From Acidovorax radicis N35 (GTDB taxonomy: Bacteria > Pseudomonadota > Gammaproteobacteria > Burkholderiales > Burkholderiaceae_C), in the NCBI RefSeq assembly GCF_000204195.1, contig NZ_AFBG01000007.1, positions 47,243-111,242 on the forward strand: a DNA stretch of 64,000 bases, in the 5' to 3' direction. Made by a program: the position numbers and the translations under genes. The notes beneath the pieces were generated by a model. That model saw only the letters and a list, made by a program, of their open reading frames with translations. It made no database searches and had not been told where the DNA came from. Of the stretch, positions 27,080-34,588 are shown piece by piece. Within the stretch, counting starts at the first letter, position 1. The number at the start of each line of letters is the position of its first letter.

Positions 27080-28048
27080 ATGCAACCACCTGGATTGAAT
27101 CCGGCCACGACCGTGGCGACCGTACGCAGCTATTTGCAGGGCCTGCAGACGCGCATTACCGATGCGCTCGAAGCCGTGGAAGGCGAGGGCGGCGCGCGTT
27201 TTTTGGCCGATGCCTGGAGCAAACCCCCTGGTGAGCCGCTGCAAGGCGACGGCATCACCAAGATCCTGGAAGGTGGCCGGGTGTTCGAGCGCGCGGGCTG
27301 CGGTTTCAGCCATGTGCGTGGCCCGCAGCTGCCGCCCTCGGCCACGCAGCACCGGCCCGAGCTGGCGGGTGCACCGTTCGAGGCCATGGGCGTGTCGCTG
27401 GTCTTCCATCCGCGCAACCCGTACGTGCCCACCGTGCACATGAACGTCCGCATGATCGCGGCAGGCCACCCGGGTCAGACACCCACCTGCTGGTTTGGCG
27501 GGGGCATGGACCTCACGCCGTACTACGGGTTTGAAGAAGATGCGGTGCACTTTCACCAAACCTGCCGTGACGCGCTGGCGCCGTTTGGCGACGACAAGTA
27601 CCCGCGCTTCAAGCAGTGGTGCGACGAATACTTTTACCTCAAGCACCGCAGCGAGCAGCGCGGTGTGGGCGGGGTGTTCTACGACGACTTCTCGGAACTG
27701 GGTTTCGACCAGAGCCTGGCCATGACGCAGTCGGTGGGTGATGCCTTCCTCAAGGCCTACCTGCCCATCGTGGAAAAGCGCCAGAACCTGCCGTTTGGCG
27801 AACGTGAGCGCGACTTTCAGCTCTACCGCCGGGGCCGCTATGTCGAGTTCAACCTGGTGTGGGACCGGGGCACCCACTTTGGCCTGCAGTCGGGGGGGCG
27901 CACCGAGTCGATTTTGTTGTCTATGCCGCCGCTGGTGGCTTGGTCGTACCAGCGCTCGGATGCTGCGGACACTGCTGAAGCCGACCTCACGCAACGCTTT
28001 CTAGTGCGACGCGACTGGCTGGCTGGCGAGGCTGCTGCAGCGGTTTGA
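27080..28048 (+). CDS. hemF: oxygen-dependent coproporphyrinogen III oxidase
   Basis: This 322-residue cytosolic enzyme decarboxylates coproporphyrinogen III in haem synthesis. Family segments are clear: [59 protein letters not shown] and [36 protein letters not shown] 27080 (MQPPGLNP) is chosen because an in-frame upstream extension runs into the C/G-rich repeat. The next gene is rsfS, not nadD; see findings. Confidence 0.96.
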   Translation: MQPPGLNPATTVATVRSYLQGLQTRITDALEAVEGEGGARFLADAWSKPPGEPLQGDGITKILEGGRVFERAGCGFSHVRGPQLPPSATQHRPELAGAPFEAMGVSLVFHPRNPYVPTVHMNVRMIAAGHPGQTPTCWFGGGMDLTPYYGFEEDAVHFHQTCRDALAPFGDDKYPRFKQWCDEYFYLKHRSEQRGVGGVFYDDFSELGFDQSLAMTQSVGDAFLKAYLPIVEKRQNLPFGERERDFQLYRRGRYVEFNLVWDRGTHFGLQSGGRTESILLSMPPLVAWSYQRSDAADTAEADLTQRFLVRRDWLAGEAAAAV

Positions 28049-28067
28049 AAGCCTTGACAAGCGCAAA

Positions 28068-28124
28068 AGCTATAATTTCAATAGCTGCCCGCGCTTTTCA
28101 CACCAGCGCAAGAGGCCAAAAACA
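28068..28124 (+). repeat. short dispersed hairpin element, copy 6
   Basis: It lies 20 bp after the hemF stop. It reads agctataatttcaatagctg, then cccgcgcttttcacaccagc, then gcaagaggccaaaaacac. A partial inverse copy (gacaagcgcaaaagctat) immediately precedes it, making a locally more complex palindrome. It occupies much of the 194-bp hemF-rsfS gap. Confidence 0.75.
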
Positions 28125-28242
28125 CCTCAAACTGCCGCAGCGCCCCTGCGCAACACCAGCGCAACACCCAAGGCGCAGCCCTACTGGTTGCGCGCTGCGT
28201 TGCACGCTATATTGATTCCATTTCCTCTCTATTCACCGCCTG

Positions 28243-29127
28243 ATGACCACCTCCACCAAATCGGAAACCGCCGCCAAAAAAGACGTCACCAAACTCCAGC
28301 GCGCCATCGTCGATGGCCTGGAGGACGTCAAGGCGCAAGACATCCAGGTCTTCAACACCGAGCATCTCTCGCCGCTGTTTGAACGGGTGATCGTGGCATC
28401 GGGCACCTCCAACCGCCAGACCAAGGCCTTGGCTGCCAGCGTGCGCGACGCGGTGAAAGAAGCGGGCTTCACCAAGCCGCGCATCGAAGGCGAAGACAAC
28501 GGCGAATGGATCATCGTGGACTGTGGCGCCGCCGTTGCGCACATCATGCAGCCCGCCATCCGCCAGTACTACCGTCTGGAAGAGCTGTGGGGCGACACGC
28601 CAGTGCGTCTGAAGCTGGGCGCCGCCAAGCCGGTTTCCAGTGCCGCCACCGAATTGGCCGAAAAGAAGTCGGCCCAGAAGGCTGCCAAGTCCGACGCTAA
28701 GGCTGCAGGCAAGGCGCCCGCCAAAAAGGCAGCCGCACCAGCGGTGCCGGCCCGGTCGGGCAAGGCCACGGTCAAGGCCGTAGCTAAAACAGCTGCCAAG
28801 TCCGCTGCCGCACCTGCTAAATCTGCTGCGAAACCTGCAGCCAAGACAACAGCAAAAGCACCTGCCAAAGCCATCACCAAGGCCCCAGCCAAGACCCCCG
28901 CAAAAAGCAGCAGTGCCAAGGCCGCGCCGGCCAAGGCGCCCGCAAAGCCAACCACTGCCGCCAAGAAGCCCGCAGCCACCAAGGCACCGATCAAGACCGT
29001 GGTCGTCAAGCCATCGGCCCCCCGCAGCAAGACCGCTGCTGCCGCCAAGACCGGTGCCAAGCCCGCCGCTACTCGCGGCGGCGCAGCTGCCAAGCCCGCA
29101 ACCAAGAGGGCGCCAGGCCGCAAGTGA
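28243..29127 (+). CDS. rsfS: ribosomal silencing factor RsfS with long Ala/Lys/Pro tail
   Basis: This 294-residue protein has the RsfS (YbeB/Iojap) domain at residues 14-125: LQRAIVDGLEDVKAQDIQVF, ERVIVASGTSNRQTKALA and GEDNGEWIIVDCGAAVAHIMQPAIRQYYRLEELWGD. RsfS binds L14 on the 50S subunit and blocks subunit joining when nutrients are low. Ordinary RsfS is about 105-130 residues; here about 165 further residues consist almost only of Ala, Lys, Pro, Thr and Ser in AKAPAK/KTAAK-like repeats, resembling histone H1-type tails. The tail should be disordered and highly basic, so it may bind RNA or DNA. It heads an rsfS-rlmH pair. Confidence 0.93.
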   Translation: MTTSTKSETAAKKDVTKLQRAIVDGLEDVKAQDIQVFNTEHLSPLFERVIVASGTSNRQTKALAASVRDAVKEAGFTKPRIEGEDNGEWIIVDCGAAVAHIMQPAIRQYYRLEELWGDTPVRLKLGAAKPVSSAATELAEKKSAQKAAKSDAKAAGKAPAKKAAAPAVPARSGKATVKAVAKTAAKSAAAPAKSAAKPAAKTTAKAPAKAITKAPAKTPAKSSSAKAAPAKAPAKPTTAAKKPAATKAPIKTVVVKPSAPRSKTAAAAKTGAKPAATRGGAAAKPATKRAPGRK

Positions 29128-29183
29128 TTGCTGCCTCGGCCCATCGACGACCCACCGTACCCGCGCACCGCGCCTGAGTTTCC

Positions 29184-29651
29184 ATGAAGCTGCTGATCGT
29201 GGCCGTGGGCCAGCGCGTGCCCGACTGGGCGCAGACGGCGTACGACGACTACGCCAAGCGGTTTCCGCCGGAGCTCAAAGTCGAACTCAAAGCCGTCAAG
29301 ACCGAACCGCGCGGCTCCAAGACGCTGGAGACGCTGTATGCCGCCGAGCGCGAGCGCATTGAAGCCGCCATCCCCCGGGGCACGCGCGTGGTGGCGCTGG
29401 ACGAGCGCGGCACCAATCTCACCACCAAGGCCCTGGCCGAGCGCCTGAAGGGCTGGCAGCTGGGGGGCGACGATGTGGCCCTGGTCATCGGCGGCCCTGA
29501 CGGGCTGGACCCGGCCTTTCGCCAGGGTGCGCACGAGCGCATACGCCTCTCGGACCTGACTTTGCCGCACGCCATGGTGCGGGTGCTGCTCATCGAGCAG
29601 CTGTACCGCGCCTGGTCGGTGAACGCCGGGCACCCCTACCACCGCGAATGA
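29184..29651 (+). CDS. rlmH: 23S rRNA pseudouridine-1915 N3-methyltransferase
   Basis: This 155-residue SPOUT-class enzyme methylates pseudouridine 1915 of 23S rRNA in the 70S ribosome. [15 protein letters not shown] opens it, VALDERG and [14 protein letters not shown] form the SAM-binding knot, and [25 protein letters not shown] closes it; length equals that of E. coli RlmH (155). It follows rsfS after 56 bp, the usual pairing, both acting on the large ribosomal subunit. Confidence 0.97.
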   Translation: MKLLIVAVGQRVPDWAQTAYDDYAKRFPPELKVELKAVKTEPRGSKTLETLYAAERERIEAAIPRGTRVVALDERGTNLTTKALAERLKGWQLGGDDVALVIGGPDGLDPAFRQGAHERIRLSDLTLPHAMVRVLLIEQLYRAWSVNAGHPYHRE

Positions 29652-29677
29652 GGCCTGGATCGGGGTGTGGGTGAAGT

Positions 29678-29724
29678 ACTATATTTTTTATAGCTGCTAG
29701 CGCTTGATGGATAAGCGTCAGGGA
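29678..29724 (+). repeat. short dispersed hairpin element, copy 7
   Basis: It lies 26 bp after the rlmH stop: actatattttttatagctgc, then tagcgcttgatggataagcg, then tcagggagcc. Its usual AGAGGCC tail is replaced by the first bases of palindromic element B copy 2, so one element seems to have joined or inserted into the other. Confidence 0.8.
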
Positions 29725-29884
29725 GCCTCTGAACGCATCACCGCGCCGTGTGCATCTGCGGACCCGGGCGGTCTGCGTTGTTGCAAATACTCGCAATAGC
29801 ACCGGCTATTGCTGCGTTTTGCGCCTAGCAGCCCATCCCGAACCGCAGCGCACACTTGCCGCTCGATGCGTGCAGAGGCTCCCT
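29721..29884. repeat. palindromic element B, copy 2
   Basis: The element is 164 bp in the rlmH-maf gap. GGGAGCCTCTGAACGCATC at the left end and the reverse complement of GATGCGTGCAGAGGCTCCC at the right end match in 18 of 19 positions. The internal hairpin is CAATAGC/GCTATTG and the core ends TGCGCCTAGCAGCCCATCCCG. It is the better preserved of the two B copies. Confidence 0.87.
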
Positions 29885-29911
29885 CAGCCGATTTAGATTC
29901 AGAATCCGTTC

Positions 29912-30526
29912 ATGCCCGACTTCATCTACCTTGCTTCCCAAAGCCCGCGCCGGCGCCAGTTGCTCGAGCAACTGGGTGTGCGCCACGAACTGCTGCTGCC
30001 CAATGTGGACGGCGACGAGGCCGAAGACGCCGAGGCCATTGAGGTGGTGCTGCCCGGTGAAGCGCCCACGGCCTATGTGGAACGTGTGACCGGCCTCAAG
30101 CTCGATGCCGCCGTGGCCCGGCGCGCGCGGCGGGGTTTGCCCGATGCACCGATCCTGTGCTCTGACACCACCGTGGCCCTGGGCCGCACGATCTACGGCA
30201 AGCCCGATGACGCGCCGCATGCCGTGCGCATGCTGGCCGAACTGGCGGGGCATGAGCACCGCGTGCTCACTGCCGTGGCGTTGCAGGTGGGCGGCAAACG
30301 GCTGGCGGCACTGTCGGTGTCACGCGTGACCTTTGCCCCCATGACACCCGCGCAGATCGACGCCTATGTAGCCACGGGCGAGCCACTGGGCAAGGCCGGG
30401 GCCTATGGCATCCAGGGGCGGGCGGCGGCGTATGTGGAGCACCTGGCGGGCAGCTATTCGGGCATCATGGGGCTGCCCATGTACGAGACTGCGCAACTGC
30501 TGCGCGCTTCGGGCTTTGCCATCTAA
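29912..30526 (+). CDS. maf: Maf-family nucleotide pyrophosphatase
   Basis: This 204-residue cytosolic enzyme belongs to the Maf/HAM1-like group that hydrolyses non-canonical or modified nucleoside triphosphates. [18 protein letters not shown] at the N-terminus and [11 protein letters not shown] give the substrate and metal sites, and [38 protein letters not shown] is the conserved C-terminal block. The PRRRQLL form resembles the dTTP/UTP pyrophosphatase (YhdE) type. It is followed by rng after 30 bp, a conserved pair in beta- and gammaproteobacteria. Confidence 0.95.
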   Translation: MPDFIYLASQSPRRRQLLEQLGVRHELLLPNVDGDEAEDAEAIEVVLPGEAPTAYVERVTGLKLDAAVARRARRGLPDAPILCSDTTVALGRTIYGKPDDAPHAVRMLAELAGHEHRVLTAVALQVGGKRLAALSVSRVTFAPMTPAQIDAYVATGEPLGKAGAYGIQGRAAAYVEHLAGSYSGIMGLPMYETAQLLRASGFAI

Positions 30527-30556
30527 GCGACGCTAACAAAAGACAACAACAACGCC

Positions 30557-32044
30557 ATGCAACAAGACATCCTGATCAACTGGTCCCCCCAGGAAACCCG
30601 GGTGGCCGTGGTGGAGCACGGCGCCGTGCAGGAGCTGCACATCGAGCGCACGCTGGAGCGCGGCCTGGTGGGCAATGTTTACCTGGGCAAGGTCTCGCGG
30701 GTGCTGCCCGGCATGCAGTCGGCCTTCATCGACATCGGCCTGGAGCGCGCGGCCTTTTTGCATGTGGCCGATGTGTGGCAGCGCCAGCCCGATGGCGAGC
30801 CGCCCGCATTCGCCCGCAAGAACGAGCCGCAGGTGCCGATTGAAAAGCAGGTGTTCGAAGGCCAGTCGCTCATGGTGCAGGTCATCAAGGACCCGATTGG
30901 CACCAAGGGCGCGCGCCTTTCCACACAGATCAGCGTGGCCGGGCGCCTGCTGGTGTTTTTGCCGCAGGACGACCATGTGGGCGTGTCGCAGAAGATTCCG
31001 CCCGCAGAGCGCGATGCGCTGCGTGCGCGCCTGCAGGCGCTGGTGGGCGACAAATCCACGGGCGGTGGCGGCGGGTTCATCCTGCGCACCAATGGCGAAG
31101 ACTCTACCGACGAAGAACTGGCCGAAGACATCGCCTACCTGCGCAAGACCTGGGCGCGCATCAAGGAGGCATCGCTCAAGCTGCCGGCCATGTCGCTGCT
31201 GCACCAGGACCTGGACCTGCTGCAGCGCGTGCTGCGCGACCTGGTGGGCGACCACACGCAGACCATCCGGCTCGACTCGATGGAGCAGTTCCAGCGGCTG
31301 CGGGCGTTTGGCGTGGAGTTCATGCCCGCCGCCGCCGGCAAGCTGCAGCACTACAAGGGCGAACGTCCGATTTTTGACCTGTACTCCATTGACGAAGAAG
31401 TGGCCAAGGCCCTGGGGCGCCGCGTCGATCTGAAGTCGGGCGGTTACCTAATCGTGGACCAGACCGAGGCGCTCACCACCATCGACGTGAACACCGGCGG
31501 CTATGTGGGCGCCCGCAATTTCGACGACACCATCTTCAAGACCAACCTCGAGGCCGCGCAAGCCATTGCGCGCCAGCTGCGCCTGCGGAACCTGGGCGGC
31601 ATCATCATCGTGGACTTCATCGACATGGTGCGCGACGACCACCAGCAGGCCGTGCTGGCGGAGTTCAAAAAACAGCTCGCCCGCGACCGCGTGAAGACCA
31701 TGGCGGGTGGCTTCTCGCAGCTGGGGCTGGTGGAAATGACGCGCAAGCGCACCCGCGAATCCCTGGCCCACATGCTGTGCGAACCCTGCGAGGCCTGCCA
31801 GGGCAAGGGCAGCGTCAAGACCGCGCGCAGCGTGTGCTACGACGTCCTGCGCGAGATCCTGCGCGAAGCGCGCCAGTTCAACCCGCGCGAATTCCGGGTG
31901 GTGGCGTCGGCACGGGTGGTGGAGCTGTTTCTGGACGAAGAGAGCCAGCACCTCGCGGGGCTGTCGGACTTCATAGGCAAGCCGATCTCGCTACAGGCCG
32001 AGAGTGCGATGGGGCAGGAGCAGTACGACATCGTGCTGCTCTAG
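30557..32044 (+). CDS. rng: ribonuclease G
   Basis: This 495-residue endoribonuclease is involved in 16S rRNA 5'-end maturation and mRNA decay. The S1 domain spans about residues 35-125 (GLVGNVYLGKVSRVLPGMQSAFIDIGLERAAFLH). The catalytic metal site includes TTIDVNTGGYVG and IIIVDFIDMVRDDH; the zinc-link for dimerisation is CEPCEACQGKG. It lacks the long C-terminal degradosome scaffold of RNase E, so it is RNase G. It forms a pair with maf, and a GST gene converges on it. Confidence 0.97.
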   Translation: MQQDILINWSPQETRVAVVEHGAVQELHIERTLERGLVGNVYLGKVSRVLPGMQSAFIDIGLERAAFLHVADVWQRQPDGEPPAFARKNEPQVPIEKQVFEGQSLMVQVIKDPIGTKGARLSTQISVAGRLLVFLPQDDHVGVSQKIPPAERDALRARLQALVGDKSTGGGGGFILRTNGEDSTDEELAEDIAYLRKTWARIKEASLKLPAMSLLHQDLDLLQRVLRDLVGDHTQTIRLDSMEQFQRLRAFGVEFMPAAAGKLQHYKGERPIFDLYSIDEEVAKALGRRVDLKSGGYLIVDQTEALTTIDVNTGGYVGARNFDDTIFKTNLEAAQAIARQLRLRNLGGIIIVDFIDMVRDDHQQAVLAEFKKQLARDRVKTMAGGFSQLGLVEMTRKRTRESLAHMLCEPCEACQGKGSVKTARSVCYDVLREILREARQFNPREFRVVASARVVELFLDEESQHLAGLSDFIGKPISLQAESAMGQEQYDIVLL

Positions 32045-32076
32045 CGCCCCGGCGCCCTCGCGGCCGGGGCGCAGCA

Positions 32077-32685
32077 TCAGCTCTCGATCTGCATCGCAGG
32101 GCGTGCCTGCACCCGCGCCAGCCAGTCCTTCACGTGCGGGTGCGCATTCACCGGCGCGCCCAAGTACACGCTGTAGCCCAGCACCGACCCCACCACCAGG
32201 TCCACCAGCGAGTAGTCGGCCCCCAGCATCCAGGGCTGCTTGGCCAGACGCGCGTCCAGCACCGCCAGCAAATCGTTCAGGCCTGCTGTGGCCGCCTGTG
32301 CATGCACGGCGCTGCGCAGCGACTCCTCGCCCTGTGTGGCCACGTGCAGGCGCACCAGCACCGCGCCGTAGGTCACATACGACCAGGCACACCACGACAG
32401 GGCCTGCAGCGCCTCGGGCGTGCCCGCTGCGGGCCACAGCCCGCGTTCAATGCCAAAGCGATGGCCCAGCCACAGGTGGATGGCCAGGGTCTCGAACATG
32501 GGGGCACCGTCCACGGTCAGGGTGGGGACCTTGCCGTTGGGGTTGAGGGCCAGGTACTCCGGGCGGTGCTGTTCGCCGGTGCGGATGTCGACCTTCACGC
32601 GTTCGTGGGGCACACCCAGTTCGACAAGGGCGCAGGCGATAGGGCTGGCGCTGGACATGGGGTGCCAGTAGAGGACGATGGACAT
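32077..32685 (-). CDS. glutathione S-transferase family protein
   Basis: This 202-residue cytosolic protein has a thioredoxin-fold N-terminal half (IVLYWHPMSSASPIACALVELGVPHERV) with NGKVPTLTVDGAPMFETLAI carrying the cis-Pro and the Glu-Thr (usually Glu-Ser) glutathione site. The helical C-terminal half is present up to YSLVDLVVGSVLGY. Class cannot be told; it resembles bacterial GSTs of unknown substrate. It is divergent from the WYL regulator, which may control it, with 93 bp between the two starts. Confidence 0.9.
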   Translation of the reverse strand: MSIVLYWHPMSSASPIACALVELGVPHERVKVDIRTGEQHRPEYLALNPNGKVPTLTVDGAPMFETLAIHLWLGHRFGIERGLWPAAGTPEALQALSWCAWSYVTYGAVLVRLHVATQGEESLRSAVHAQAATAGLNDLLAVLDARLAKQPWMLGADYSLVDLVVGSVLGYSVYLGAPVNAHPHVKDWLARVQARPAMQIES

Positions 32686-32778
32686 AAAAAGCTCCTTGGG
32701 GTTGTGGAAAAAAAGGTGGTGCCACTGTAAGAATCATTGCGGACAGTTTTGGCCCTCAATGCGCAGTACAGTCACGCC

Positions 32779-33735
32779 ATGCTCACGTCATCCACCCGCC
32801 TGTTGCGGCTGCTTTCCTTGTTGCAGACGCGCAACCACTGGATGGGGCCGGAACTGGCCGAGCGCCTGGAGGTGCATCCGCGCACCCTGCGGCGGGACAT
32901 CGACCGCCTGCGCCAGCTGGGCTACCCCGTGCATGCCAGCAGCGGTGTGGCGGGTGGCTACGCCTTCCGGGCCGGGCAGGCGCTGCCGCCCTTGCTGCTG
33001 GACGACGGCGAGGCCCTGGCCGTGTCGATTGCGCTGCGCACCGCCACAGCGGGTGCGGTGGGCGGCATTGAAGAACCGGCGCTGCGGGCGCTGGTCAAGC
33101 TGGAGCAGGCCATGCCCGCACGGCTGCGGCAGCAGGTGGACGCACTGCGCTCCACCATCCTGCCCATGGACCGTGTCGGGCCGGTAGTGGATGCCTCGCT
33201 GCTGGCCACACTCGCATCGGCCTGCCGAGACCAGCTGCGCCTGGCGTTCACCTACGGCGACAGCCGGGGCCGCAGCGCTGAACGCAGCGTGGAACCCCAG
33301 GGCCTGGCCCATACCGGCCACCGCTGGTACCTGGTGGCGTGGGACCGGGTGCGGGAGGACTGGCGCACCTTCCGCATAGACCGCATCGTGGGGGTGCCCA
33401 CGGTGGGCGCCCATTTCGCGCCCCGGGTGTCACCGGACGGTGGGGATTTGAAGGCGTATGTTTCACGCTCGCTGGCGGTGGCCCCTTATGCGGAGCAGGC
33501 GCGCATTGTGTTGCATGCGCCGTTGTCAGAAGCGGTGCACCGCATTCCCCCGTCGGTCGGTGTCCTCAAGGCCTTGGATGCCGAGCGCTGTGTGCTGGAA
33601 TGCGGCGCCCATTCGCTCGATACGCTGGTGTATTGGCTGGTGGTGTTGGACCTGGATTTTGAGGTGCTGGCCCCACAGGCGTTGAAGGACCGGCTGAAGG
33701 CGATTGGCGAGCGGGCCCTGCGCTGCGCACCCTGA
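32779..33735 (+). CDS. HTH-WYL transcriptional regulator (YafY type)
   Basis: This 318-residue protein has an N-terminal winged-helix HTH (RLLRLLSLLQTRNHWMGPELAERLEVHPRTLRRDIDRLRQLGYPV) and a central WYL domain (SVEPQGLAHTGHRWYLVAWDRVREDWRTFRIDRI), ending with a C-terminal WCX-like part. WYL regulators sense small ligands or single-stranded nucleic acid. ATG 32779 places the HTH at the N-terminus; upstream in-frame codons lack support. It faces away from the GST gene, a layout often seen for local regulators. Confidence 0.92.
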   Translation: MLTSSTRLLRLLSLLQTRNHWMGPELAERLEVHPRTLRRDIDRLRQLGYPVHASSGVAGGYAFRAGQALPPLLLDDGEALAVSIALRTATAGAVGGIEEPALRALVKLEQAMPARLRQQVDALRSTILPMDRVGPVVDASLLATLASACRDQLRLAFTYGDSRGRSAERSVEPQGLAHTGHRWYLVAWDRVREDWRTFRIDRIVGVPTVGAHFAPRVSPDGGDLKAYVSRSLAVAPYAEQARIVLHAPLSEAVHRIPPSVGVLKALDAERCVLECGAHSLDTLVYWLVVLDLDFEVLAPQALKDRLKAIGERALRCAP

Positions 33736-33756
33736 GAGAAAACAGGTCTTTCAGGC

Positions 33757-34467
33757 CTACGGCACAAACCGATAGCCGATTCCCGCCTCGGTCACCAGGT
33801 GCCGGGGCATGGAGGCATTGAGTTCCACCTTCTTGCGCAGGTTGGCCAGGTGCACGCGCACGTAGTGGGTGTCCTCCGCGTGGCCCGGCCCCCACACGGC
33901 CTTGAGCAGTTGCTGGTGGGTGATCACGCGGTCGGGCTGGGACGCCAGGTGCGTGAGCAGCTTGTATTCGATGGGCGTGAGGTGCAGGGCCTCGCTGCCA
34001 TGCCCTTCCGTGTGGCGCTCCACGGTGCGGCGGGCCAGGTCCACGGTGATGTCGCCGAACTGGATCACGGGTGTTGCCTCTGCGCTGGAGAGCCGCTGGC
34101 TGCGGCGCAGCTGCGCGCGCACGCGGGCCATCAGTTCGCCCGAACCAAAGGGCTTGACCAGGTAGTCGTCAGCCCCCGCGTCCAGCGCCGCGATCTTGCT
34201 GGCCTCCGCGCTGCGGGCCGAGAGCACGATGATGGGCATGGCCGACCAGGTGCGCAGGTCGCGGATCAAATCGACGCCATCCCCATCGGGCAGGCCCAGG
34301 TCCAGCACCACCAGGTCGGGGCGGCGCGTGCCAGCCTCGATCAGGCCGCGCTGCAGGGTCGCGGCCTCGTGCACGGTGTGGCCTTCGGTCTCCAGCGTCA
34401 GTCGCACAAAGCGGCGGATATCGGCTTCGTCTTCGACGATGAGGATGTGGGTGGGCAGATCGATCAT
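33757..34467 (-). CDS. kdpE: response regulator KdpE
   Basis: This 236-residue OmpR-family regulator has a receiver domain with acidic pair EDEAD, phospho-Asp in LVVLDLGLPDGDG (about residue 57) and Lys in YLVKPFGSGEL, then a winged-helix domain ending HYVRVHLANLRKKVE. With KdpD it activates kdpFABC at low potassium or osmotic stress. In most operons kdpD and kdpE overlap; here they are 120 bp apart with a palindromic element between them. Confidence 0.95.
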   Translation of the reverse strand: MIDLPTHILIVEDEADIRRFVRLTLETEGHTVHEAATLQRGLIEAGTRRPDLVVLDLGLPDGDGVDLIRDLRTWSAMPIIVLSARSAEASKIAALDAGADDYLVKPFGSGELMARVRAQLRRSQRLSSAEATPVIQFGDITVDLARRTVERHTEGHGSEALHLTPIEYKLLTHLASQPDRVITHQQLLKAVWGPGHAEDTHYVRVHLANLRKKVELNASMPRHLVTEAGIGYRFVP

Positions 34468-34487
34468 GGCATGGATGCTAGGGTGTC

Positions 34488-34588
34488 ATTCCGTTTCCAA
34501 ATCATCCGTGTCGTTGTTGCTTCGCCTTGCCGTGCTACAGCACTGTCTGCGGCTTCGCGCCTAGACACGAATGATTTGGAAACGGAAT
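34488..34588. repeat. palindromic element C between kdpD and kdpE
   Basis: The element is 101 bp. Its arms ATTCCGTTTCCAAATCATCCGTGTC (34488-34512) and the mirrored 34564-34588 match in 24 of 25 positions. The middle (34511-34563) has GTTGTTGC, a TGCT/AGCA hairpin and TCGCGCCTAG, echoing the core of elements A and B. The right end overlaps the first base of the kdpD stop codon. The arms are long enough to form a strong stem in the kdpD-kdpE mRNA. Confidence 0.85.
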
